Positions 32,331 through 39,064 of a stretch of 39,064 nt of DNA are shown piece after piece. The DNA is from Paraburkholderia tropica. Lineage in GTDB: Bacteria; Pseudomonadota; Gammaproteobacteria; Burkholderiales; Burkholderiaceae. The notes beneath the pieces are model-generated. The model did not search any database. It was not told where the DNA came from and worked only from the letters and a program-made list of their open reading frames with translations. The DNA lies in NCBI RefSeq assembly GCF_914484835.1, contig NZ_CAJZAR010000055.1, positions 1-39,064 of the forward strand, given 5' to 3'. The number at the start of each line of letters is the position of its first letter. Position 1 is the stretch's first letter. The position numbers were made by a program, and so were the translations under genes.

Positions 32331-34040
32331 ATGTCCGACCTGCAAACCTCCACCCCGAATACCGAATCTTTCGCGGCTCTGTTCGAAGAGTCGCTGACCC
32401 GCCAGGACATGCGCGCCGGCGAAGTGATTTCCGCCGAAGTCGTGCGCGTCGACCACAACTTCGTGGTCGTCAACGCTGGTCTCAAGTCCGAAGCCTATAT
32501 TCCGCTCGAAGAGTTCCTGAACGACGCGGGTGAAGTGGAAGTGCAGGCGGGCGATTTCGTTTCCGTCGCGATCGACGCGCTGGAAAACGGCTACGGCGAC
32601 ACGATCCTGTCGCGCGACAAGGCGAAGCGTCTCGCTTCGTGGCTGTCGCTGGAAAAGGCCCTCGACAACAACGAACTCGTGACCGGCACGATCACGGGCA
32701 AGGTCAAGGGCGGCATGACCGTCATGGTCAACGGCATCCGCGCGTTCCTGCCGGGTTCGCTCGTCGACACGCGTCCGGTCAAGGACACGACGCCGTACGA
32801 AGGCAAGACGCTCGAATTCCGCGTCATCAAGCTCGACCGCAAGCGTAACAACGTCGTGCTGTCGCGCCGCGCAGTGATCGAAGCCACGCAAGGCGAAGAG
32901 CGCGCAAAGCTGCTCGAAACGCTGAAGGAAGGCGCGATCGTCAACGGCGTGGTCAAGAACATCACCGACTACGGCGCGTTCGTGGACCTCGGCGGCATCG
33001 ACGGCCTGCTGCACATCACCGACATCGCATGGCGTCGCGTGCGTCACCCGTCGGAAGTCCTGTCGGTTGGCCAGGAAGTCACCGCCAAGATCCTCAAGTT
33101 CGACCAGGAAAAGAACCGCGTTTCGCTCGGTATCAAGCAACTGGGCGACGATCCGTGGGAAGGCATCTCGCGCCGTTACCCGTCGGGCACGCGCCTGTTC
33201 GGTAAGGTCACGAACATCACCGACTACGGCGCATTCGTCGAAGTCGAATCGGGCATCGAAGGCCTGGTTCACGTGTCGGAAATGGACTGGACCAACAAGA
33301 ACGTTGCTCCGTCGAAGGTTGTCCAGCTGGGCGACGAAGTCGAAGTCATGGTCCTCGAGATCGACGAAGACCGCCGCCGCATCTCGCTCGGCATGAAGCA
33401 GTGCAAGCCGAATCCGTGGGATGACTTCAGCCGCAACTTCAAGAAGGGCGACAAGCTCCAGGGCGCGATCAAGTCGATCACCGACTTCGGCGTGTTCATC
33501 GGTCTGCCCGGCGGCATCGACGGTCTGGTTCACCTCTCGGACCTGTCGTGGTCGGAAACCGGCGAAGAAGCCGTCCGCAAGTACAAGAAGGGCGACGAAG
33601 TCGAAGCCGTGGTTCTGGGCATCGACGTCGAGAAGGAACGCATCTCGCTCGGCATCAAGCAGCTCGAAGGCGACCCGTTCAGCAACTTCGTTGCTGTCAA
33701 CGACAAGGGTTCGACGGTCGACGGCGTGGTCAAGTCGGTCGACGCCAAGGGCGCTGTGATCACGCTGAACGCGGACGTCGAAGGCTACCTGCGTGCTTCG
33801 GAAATCGCGCAAGACCGCGTGGAAGATGCTCGCAACGTGCTGAAGGAAGGCGACAAGGTCAACGCGATGATCATCAACATCGATCGCAAGTCGCGTGGCA
33901 TCAACCTGTCGATCAAGGCCAAGGATTCGGCTGAGACGCAGGAAGCTCTGCGCAGCATGTCGTCGGACACGACGGCCGCCACCGGCACGACGAACCTCGG
34001 CGCGCTGCTGAAGGCCAAGCTCGACGGCCAGAACCAGTAA
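32331..34040 (+). CDS. rpsA: 30S ribosomal protein S1
   Basis: 569 residues (E. coli 557). Binds mRNA on the 30S subunit through six S1 (OB-fold) domains: the first two short, the last four with clear repeats such as NITDYGAFVDLGGIDGLLHI, NITDYGAFVEVESGIEGLVH, and SITDFGVFIGLPGGIDGLVH. MSDLQTSTPNTESFAALFEE fits the N-terminus at 32331; an earlier ATG at 32313 adds six residues. There is no strong ribosome site, as is usual for rpsA. The gene uses a more restricted codon set than its neighbours. It follows cmk by 183 bases. Confidence 0.98.
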   Translation: MSDLQTSTPNTESFAALFEESLTRQDMRAGEVISAEVVRVDHNFVVVNAGLKSEAYIPLEEFLNDAGEVEVQAGDFVSVAIDALENGYGDTILSRDKAKRLASWLSLEKALDNNELVTGTITGKVKGGMTVMVNGIRAFLPGSLVDTRPVKDTTPYEGKTLEFRVIKLDRKRNNVVLSRRAVIEATQGEERAKLLETLKEGAIVNGVVKNITDYGAFVDLGGIDGLLHITDIAWRRVRHPSEVLSVGQEVTAKILKFDQEKNRVSLGIKQLGDDPWEGISRRYPSGTRLFGKVTNITDYGAFVEVESGIEGLVHVSEMDWTNKNVAPSKVVQLGDEVEVMVLEIDEDRRRISLGMKQCKPNPWDDFSRNFKKGDKLQGAIKSITDFGVFIGLPGGIDGLVHLSDLSWSETGEEAVRKYKKGDEVEAVVLGIDVEKERISLGIKQLEGDPFSNFVAVNDKGSTVDGVVKSVDAKGAVITLNADVEGYLRASEIAQDRVEDARNVLKEGDKVNAMIINIDRKSRGINLSIKAKDSAETQEALRSMSSDTTAATGTTNLGALLKAKLDGQNQ

Positions 34041-34065
34041 GCCTCAAACGGGGGCAAGCTGAAGT

Positions 34066-34389
34066 ATGACCAAATCTGAATTGGTCGCGCAGCTGGCTAC
34101 GCGATTTCCGCAACTTGTCCTCAAGGATGCGGATTTCGCGGTCAAAACGATGCTCGATGCGATGTCCGAGGCGCTTGCCAAGGGCCATCGCATCGAAATT
34201 CGAGGCTTCGGCAGCTTTGGCCTGAACCGCCGGCCGTCGCGCGTCGGTCGCAACCCGAAGTCGGGTGAAAAAGTGCTGGTGCCCGAGAAGTTCGTGCCGC
34301 ACTTCAAGCCAGGCAAGGAGCTGCGCGAGCGTGTGGACCGTCGATCGGGCGAGCCGCTGAAAGCGGACGAGCCGGACGACGATCTGTAA
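34066..34389 (+). CDS. ihfB: Integration host factor beta subunit
   Basis: 107-residue DNA-bending protein that pairs with IHF-alpha. MTKSELVAQLATRFPQLVLK starts the HU/IHF fold; IEIRGFGSFGLNRRPSRVGRNP is the DNA-binding arm, with the Pro that enters the minor groove. The C-terminal extension (LKADEPDDDL) is longer than the 94-residue E. coli form and is acidic. It lies 25 bases after rpsA and is followed by a strong terminator. Confidence 0.96.
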   Translation: MTKSELVAQLATRFPQLVLKDADFAVKTMLDAMSEALAKGHRIEIRGFGSFGLNRRPSRVGRNPKSGEKVLVPEKFVPHFKPGKELRERVDRRSGEPLKADEPDDDL

Positions 34390-34777
34390 GCGCTGCAAGT
34401 TATTGCCGTGTTTGCGGTTGTCGGCAATCAATGCCAGATGGCCAGAACGCATGGACCGGAAAGCGCCGGGGTTAATAGCCCGGCGCTTTTTTTTCGTCCG
34501 CGTTTTTTGTTTGTTCGTTTTGTTCGTTCGTTTTTTCGTCCGTTTCGTGCGCATGCCGGGGCGTGGTGTGCTGCGTGCGGTTTTGTGTGTGTACCTGCGC
34601 GGTTTTGGCGCCGTTAAGCGTTCGCGCGCACGTGCGCGGGCGCGAGGCGTTCCATTACAATACGGGACACTTCGGCGGCGCCGCTGCTGCGGCGCAACAC
34701 GCGTTGCGGCATGCTTGTGGCGTGTTTGTGGCAATTGCGCGGCGCCGGGGTTTGTTCAACTGCCAAGAGAATCCTTC
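34390..34777. other. 388-base spacer between ihfB and lapA
   Basis: Contains the ihfB terminator, a T/C-rich run (34487-34550) made of degenerate TTCGT units, and a -10-like TACAAT at 34656-34661. No gene is supported, and no good -35 is paired with the TACAAT. Confidence 0.6.
34459..34494 (+). terminator. Rho-independent terminator after ihfB
   Basis: AAGCGCCGGG, loop GTTAATAG, CCCGGCGCTT then TTTTTT. It ends the rpsA-ihfB unit. Confidence 0.94.
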
Positions 34778-35071
34778 ATGAGATTGATCGCCTGGGTGAT
34801 CCGTGTGCTGGTGTTCGTGCTGCTGCTTGTGCTCGCACTCGCCAACACGCAAACCGCGACGCTGAACTTTCTTGCCGGATATTCGTGGCAGGCTCCGCTG
34901 ATCCTGATCGGCCTCGCGTTTTTCGTGGTCGGGCTGCTGGCCGGTCTGCTGTCCGCGCTGCCGGCGATTTTCCGGCTGCGCATGGAGAACGGCCGCCTCA
35001 AGCGCGAGCTGCGCACCGCGCGCGAAACGCCTGCGGTCGTCGCGGAACCGCCGCTGCCGCCGCTCATCTGA
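34778..35071 (+). CDS. lapA: Lipopolysaccharide assembly protein A (DUF1049)
   Basis: 97 residues with two membrane segments (IAWVIRVLVFVLLLVLALAN; LILIGLAFFVVGLLAGLLSAL) and a cytoplasmic charged tail (RLRMENGRLKRELRTARE). LapA-type proteins work with LapB and FtsH to control LpxC and LPS amount. The ATG at 34778 is taken because the frame upstream is low-complexity non-coding. It is 62 bases before lapB; the pair is conserved. Confidence 0.9.
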   Translation: MRLIAWVIRVLVFVLLLVLALANTQTATLNFLAGYSWQAPLILIGLAFFVVGLLAGLLSALPAIFRLRMENGRLKRELRTARETPAVVAEPPLPPLI

Positions 35072-35133
35072 TTCGACTTGCCGCCGCGTGCCCGTCTGGG
35101 GGCGCGGCTTGATTCCCTCTCACCATCGCTCGC

Positions 35134-36309
35134 ATGGATCTCGATTTCTGGTGGCTCCTCGTCATTCCCGTGGCTTTCGCACTCGGCTGGATGGCGTCGC
35201 GCTACGACCTCAAGGCGCTGCTGTCCGAAAGCGCCAACCTGCCGCGCTCGTATTTCCGCGGCCTGAATTTCCTGCTCAACGAGCAACCCGACAAGGCGAT
35301 CGACGCGTTCATCGAAGTCGCCAAGCTCGATCCCGAAACGGTCGAACTGCACTTCGCGCTCGGTAACCTGTTCCGCCGCCGCGGCGAAACCGACCGGGCG
35401 ATCCGCGTGCATCAAAACCTGCTGTCGCGCGCCGACCTGCCCGTAAACGAGCGCGACCACGCACTCTACGAACTGGGTCAGGACTTCCTGAAGGCCGGCA
35501 TGCTCGATCGCGCCGAGGAAACCTTCAGCACGCTCAAGTCGGGCGACTATGCCCAGGGCGCGCAGCGCGCGCTGCTGACGATCTACGAGATCGAGAAGGA
35601 CTGGAACCGTTCGATCGACACCGCGCGTCATCTGGAAACCATGGGCGCGCCGTCGCTCGATCTGGAAATCGCGCAGTTCCATTGCGAACTGGCGCAGGAA
35701 GCGCTCCAGCAGAAGAAGCCCGACGAAGCGCGTCGCCAGCTCGGCCTCGCGCTCAAGGCGAACGAGCACAACGTGCGCGCGACCATTCTCGCGGGCGATG
35801 TCGATGCGGCGAGCAACGACTGGGAGTCGGCGCTCGTGCAGTGGAAGCGCGTCGAGGCGCAGAATCCCGCCTATCTGCCGCTCGTGGCCGAAAAGGTCAT
35901 GAAGGGCTACGAGGCGCTCGGCCGCGCGCAGGACGGTGCGCAGCTGCTCACCGAGTGGGTCGACCGCCATTCGTCGAACGATCTGCTCGACGTGGCCTAT
36001 AAATATGTGTCGGAGCTCAGCGGCCCCGACGCGGCGCACACGCTCGCGCGCACGCAGATGCAGAAGTCGCCGAATCTCGCCGGCATGACGCGTCTGCTCG
36101 AAGCGCAGCAGGCCACGGCCGAGGAGCCGCGCCGCAGCGAACTCGAACTCATGCGCAAGCTGATCCAGCAGCGCACCAAGAACCTGCCGCGCTACACCTG
36201 CCAGAACTGCGGCTTCCGGGCGCGCCTGTTCTACTGGCAGTGCCCTGGCTGCAGCGGGTGGGAAACCTACGCGCCGCGCCGCGTCGAGCCGATCCCGGCT
36301 TCCAGCTGA
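35134..36309 (+). CDS. lapB: Lipopolysaccharide assembly protein B (TPR, rubredoxin-like zinc domain)
   Basis: 391 residues. One N-terminal anchor (FWWLLVIPVAFALGWMASRY), about nine TPR units (DKAIDAFIEVAKLDPETVELH, LGQDFLKAGMLDRAEETF), and a C-terminal rubredoxin-like metal site CQNCGF ... CPGCSGWE. Length equals E. coli LapB (389). It helps FtsH degrade LpxC and coordinates LPS synthesis. The four-Cys site is complete. Confidence 0.95.
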   Translation: MDLDFWWLLVIPVAFALGWMASRYDLKALLSESANLPRSYFRGLNFLLNEQPDKAIDAFIEVAKLDPETVELHFALGNLFRRRGETDRAIRVHQNLLSRADLPVNERDHALYELGQDFLKAGMLDRAEETFSTLKSGDYAQGAQRALLTIYEIEKDWNRSIDTARHLETMGAPSLDLEIAQFHCELAQEALQQKKPDEARRQLGLALKANEHNVRATILAGDVDAASNDWESALVQWKRVEAQNPAYLPLVAEKVMKGYEALGRAQDGAQLLTEWVDRHSSNDLLDVAYKYVSELSGPDAAHTLARTQMQKSPNLAGMTRLLEAQQATAEEPRRSELELMRKLIQQRTKNLPRYTCQNCGFRARLFYWQCPGCSGWETYAPRRVEPIPASS

Positions 36310-36362
36310 CGCGCGTCGCCGCGCACGCATTACCTCAATCCGAATCTGTTACCGGAGCGCGT

Positions 36363-37763
36363 ATGAAAATCACCATTATCGGTACCGGCTATGTTGGCCT
36401 CGTCACCGGGGCGTGCCTTGCCGAAATCGGTCACGACGTGTTCTGCCTCGACGTCGATCCGCGCAAGATCGACATCCTGAACAACGGCGGCGTGCCGATC
36501 CATGAGCCGGGCCTGCTCGAGCTCATCCAGCGCAACCGCAAGGCGCGCCGCATCACGTTTTCCACCGACGTCGCCGCGAGCGTCGAGCACGGCGAAGTGC
36601 AGTTCATCGCCGTCGGCACGCCGCCCGACGAAGACGGCTCGGCGGACCTGCAATACGTGCTCGAAGCGGCGCGCAGCATCGGCCGCCACATGAACGGCTT
36701 CAAGGTCATCGTCGACAAGTCGACGGTGCCTGTCGGCACGGCGCAGCGCGTGCAGGCCGTGATCGCCGAGGAACTGGCGAAACGCGGCCTCGGCGCGAGC
36801 GACGCGCAGCGCTTCTCGGTGGTCTCGAACCCCGAGTTCCTCAAAGAGGGCGCGGCCGTGGACGACTTCATGCGCCCGGACCGCATCATCATCGGCATTG
36901 ACGAGGACGCCAACGGCGAAGTCGCGCGCGAGAAGATCAAGCGCCTCTACGCGCCGTTCAACCGAAATCACGAACGCACGATCTACATGGACGTGCGCTC
37001 GGCCGAGTTCACCAAGTACGCGGCCAACGCGATGCTCGCCACGCGCATTTCGTTCATGAACGAAATGGCGAACCTGGCCGACCGCGTGGGCGCCGACATC
37101 GAGTCGGTGCGTCGCGGCATCGGCTCGGACCCGCGCATCGGCTATCACTTCCTGTACGCAGGTTGCGGCTACGGCGGCTCGTGTTTCCCGAAGGACGTGC
37201 AGGCGCTGATCCGCACGGCCGCGGAATCGGGCCAGAACCTGCGCATTCTCGAAGCGGTCGAGGACGTCAACGACGGCCAGAAGGACGTGCTCATGGGCAA
37301 GATCGTCCAGTCGATGGGCGACGATCTGTCGGGCAAGCGCTTCGCGGTCTGGGGTCTCGCGTTCAAGCCGAATACCGACGACATGCGTGAGGCGCCGAGC
37401 CGCCGCCTGATCGCCGAACTGCTGCGCCGTGGCGCGTCGGTGTCGGCCTACGATCCGGTGGCCACCGACGAAGCACGCCGCGTGTTCGCGCTCGATCTCG
37501 CGAGCGCGCCCGAACTGCAGGCGCGCCTGACCTTCGCGGCGAGCCAGGACGATACGCTCGCGGGCGCCGATGCACTCGTGGTCGTCACCGAATGGACGGC
37601 GTTCAAGGCACCGGACTTCGAATTCCTGAAGGAACAGTTGAAGGCGCCGCGCATCTTCGACGGACGTAATCTGTACGAGCCTGACGCGATGGCGGAGCTC
37701 GGTTTCGACTATCACTCGATTGGGCGTCCCCATGTCAAACACGCAAACTCGCCCGCAGTCTGA
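36363..37763 (+). CDS. ugd: UDP-glucose 6-dehydrogenase
   Basis: 466 residues; oxidises UDP-glucose to UDP-glucuronate with NAD+, feeding LPS modification (e.g. aminoarabinose) and polysaccharide. NAD motif MKITIIGTGYVGLVTGACLA, catalytic C274 in YGGSCFPKDVQAL, SNPEFLKEGAAV and the middle helix EFTKYAANAMLATRISFMNE. C-terminal UDP-binding part has WGLAFKPNTDDMREAPS. The ATG 36363 has GGAGCG before it. Its 3' end may overlap the rfaE start. Confidence 0.96.
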   Translation: MKITIIGTGYVGLVTGACLAEIGHDVFCLDVDPRKIDILNNGGVPIHEPGLLELIQRNRKARRITFSTDVAASVEHGEVQFIAVGTPPDEDGSADLQYVLEAARSIGRHMNGFKVIVDKSTVPVGTAQRVQAVIAEELAKRGLGASDAQRFSVVSNPEFLKEGAAVDDFMRPDRIIIGIDEDANGEVAREKIKRLYAPFNRNHERTIYMDVRSAEFTKYAANAMLATRISFMNEMANLADRVGADIESVRRGIGSDPRIGYHFLYAGCGYGGSCFPKDVQALIRTAAESGQNLRILEAVEDVNDGQKDVLMGKIVQSMGDDLSGKRFAVWGLAFKPNTDDMREAPSRRLIAELLRRGASVSAYDPVATDEARRVFALDLASAPELQARLTFAASQDDTLAGADALVVVTEWTAFKAPDFEFLKEQLKAPRIFDGRNLYEPDAMAELGFDYHSIGRPHVKHANSPAV

Positions 37764-37767
37764 CGCC

Positions 37768-38739
37768 ATGACCGCCATCACCGACAATGCCGCGCTCGCG
37801 CCCGACGTGCAGGTCGTGCCGCGCGAGCAGTTCGCGCGCTCGCGCGTGCTCGTGGTCGGCGACGTGATGCTCGACCGTTACTGGTTCGGCGACGTCAACC
37901 GCATTTCGCCCGAAGCGCCCGTGCCGGTCGTGCACGTGCAGCGCCAGGAAGACCGTCTCGGCGGCGCGGCCAACGTCGCGCGCAATGCCGCGGCGCTGGG
38001 CGCGCAGGCCGGTCTGCTGTGCGTGGTCGGCCACGACGAGCCGGGCGAGCGCATCGTCACGCTGCTCGGCGAGAGCAACGTGCACGCGCATCTCGAACGC
38101 GATCCCGCGCTGCCCACCACCATCAAGCTGCGCGTGCTGTCGCGCCAGCAGCAGCTGCTGCGCGTGGACTTCGAGAACACGCCCGCACACGAGGCGCTGC
38201 TCGCGGGCCTCGCGCGCTTCGACGCGCTGCTGCCGTCGCACGACGTGATCCTGATGTCGGACTACGCGAAGGGCGGGCTCACGCACGTCACGCAGATGAT
38301 CTCGACCGCGCGCGCGGCGGGCAAATCCGTGCTGGTCGATCCGAAGGGCGACGACTGGGAGCGCTATCGCGGCGCGAGCGTGATCACGCCGAACCGCGCG
38401 GAACTGCGCGAAGTCGTTGGCACCTGGAAGTCGGAAGATGACCTGCTCGCGCGCGTGACGAAGCTGCGCCACGAATTGCAGTTCGACGCGCTGCTGCTCA
38501 CGCGCTCGGAAGAGGGTATGACGCTCTTTTCCGACGAGGGCGTGCTGCACGCGCCGGCTGTCGCGCGCGAAGTGTATGATGTCTCGGGCGCCGGCGACAC
38601 TGTCATCGCGACCGTCGCGGTCTCGCTGGGCGCGGGCCTTTCGCTCGTCCAGGGCGTCGCGCTCGCGAATCGCGCCGCCGGTATCGTGGTCGGCAAGCTC
38701 GGCACGGCTACCGTCGATTACGACGAACTCTTTCAATGA
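37768..38739 (+). CDS. rfaE1: D-glycero-beta-D-manno-heptose-7-phosphate kinase (single-domain RfaE1/HldA)
   Basis: 323 residues from ATG 37768. PfkB-family kinase for ADP-heptose synthesis: VLVVGDVMLDRYWFGDVNRI, VQRQEDRLGGAANVARN, DYAKGGLTHV, and the catalytic Asp in DVSGAGDTVIATVA. It lacks the C-terminal cytidylyltransferase domain of E. coli HldE, as usual for Burkholderia, which uses a separate hldC/rfaE2. ATG 37768 is four bases after the ugd stop; ATG 37732 is also in frame and would overlap ugd by 32 bases. Neither has a good ribosome site. Confidence 0.9.
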   Translation: MTAITDNAALAPDVQVVPREQFARSRVLVVGDVMLDRYWFGDVNRISPEAPVPVVHVQRQEDRLGGAANVARNAAALGAQAGLLCVVGHDEPGERIVTLLGESNVHAHLERDPALPTTIKLRVLSRQQQLLRVDFENTPAHEALLAGLARFDALLPSHDVILMSDYAKGGLTHVTQMISTARAAGKSVLVDPKGDDWERYRGASVITPNRAELREVVGTWKSEDDLLARVTKLRHELQFDALLLTRSEEGMTLFSDEGVLHAPAVAREVYDVSGAGDTVIATVAVSLGAGLSLVQGVALANRAAGIVVGKLGTATVDYDELFQ

Positions 38740-38845
38740 CGTGCCGCGCGCGGCGGCCAGCCGGCTGCCGCGTGACGGACGCACCCCCGGGCCGGCTTCG
38801 GAGAGTTTTGCCGGTCCCGCGTGAACTCCTCTGCGCAGAACTACC

Positions 38846-39064
38846 ATGACCCTCATCGTCACCGGCGCGGCCGGCTTCATCGGCAGCAATATCGTCAAGG
38901 CGCTCAACGAACGCGGTGAAGACCGCATCATCGCCGTCGACAACCTCACGCGCGCCGACAAGTTCAAGAATCTCGTCGATTGCGAAATCGACGACTACAT
39001 CGACAAGACCGAGTTCGTCGAGCGCTTCGCGCGCGGCGACTTCGGCAAGGTGCGTGCGGTGTTC
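38846..39064 (+). CDS. rfaD: ADP-L-glycero-D-manno-heptose-6-epimerase, truncated by window end
   Basis: The first 73 codons: MTLIVTGAAGFIGSNIVKAL and then IIAVDNLTRADKFKNLVDCE, the NADP-binding Rossmann start of RfaD/HldD. The frame is open to the last base. It follows rfaE1 by 106 bases and is the next step in heptose synthesis. Confidence 0.93.
   Translation, partial: MTLIVTGAAGFIGSNIVKALNERGEDRIIAVDNLTRADKFKNLVDCEIDDYIDKTEFVERFARGDFGKVRAVF

Noticed and set aside
31392..33812. 806-codon open frame opposite cmk-rpsA.
   Set aside because: Antisense frame of two certain genes; the repeats it shows are those of the S1 domains.
34403..34777. N-terminal extension of lapA to 34403.
   Set aside because: It would translate the ihfB terminator and the T-rich tract (FVRVFCLFVLFVRFFVRFV); the LapA sequence begins at 34778.

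Overview
The window is GC-rich chromosomal DNA from a beta-proteobacterium of the Burkholderia/Paraburkholderia/Caballeronia type. The evidence is the codon use, a tmRNA tag reading ANDETFALAA, the gene order gph-ubiG-ompA-gyrA-(DUF2059)-serC-pheA-hisC-tyrA-aroA-cmk-rpsA-ihfB-lapA-lapB-ugd-rfaE-rfaD, and an NAD-linked soluble formate dehydrogenase (fds) cluster. I see no prophage, insertion sequence, CRISPR array, tRNA or rRNA.

Left part (1-11047): loosely connected accessory and metabolic genes. They are a class I glutamine amidotransferase-like hydrolase (5' end outside the window), a secreted coiled-coil DUF2968-type protein, an Ala-rich single-pass membrane protein, a GNAT acetyltransferase gene broken by an in-frame TAG, a CitA/TcuC-like proton symporter, a large TPR-glycosyltransferase, a zinc-type ArsR/SmtB regulator overlapping a His-rich CDF metal exporter, and an FAD aromatic hydroxylase-like protein. 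Clear rho-independent terminators separate several of these units.

Middle (11066-18043): the leftward fdsG-fdsB-fdsA-fdsD operon for a molybdenum/tungsten NAD+-dependent formate dehydrogenase, with the divergent regulator fdsR. The fdhD/fdsC sulfurtransferase gene often found in this operon is not here. A small secreted 88-residue protein follows.

Centre (18193-25466): ssrA (tmRNA), gph, ubiG and a short ompA run leftward. After an 815-base non-coding stretch, gyrA and a DUF2059 secreted protein gene run rightward.

Right part (25519-39064): a rightward housekeeping run. serC-pheA-hisC-tyrA-aroA supply serine/PLP-linked metabolism, aromatic amino acids and histidine. It continues into cmk-rpsA-ihfB (CMP kinase, ribosomal protein S1, IHF-beta), the mixed-function supraoperon known from other proteobacteria. 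lapA-lapB (control of LPS synthesis) and ugd-rfaE1-rfaD (UDP-glucuronate and ADP-heptose for LPS) follow; rfaD is cut by the window end.

The most interesting signals are small: a 12-codon minicistron whose start overlaps the hisC stop and whose stop overlaps the tyrA start; a three-hairpin leader before rpsA; a TGAA-N6-TTCA operator on the start of the SmtB-like gene; the nonsense-interrupted GNAT gene; and the fds operon without fdhD. I did not find a large undescribed system.
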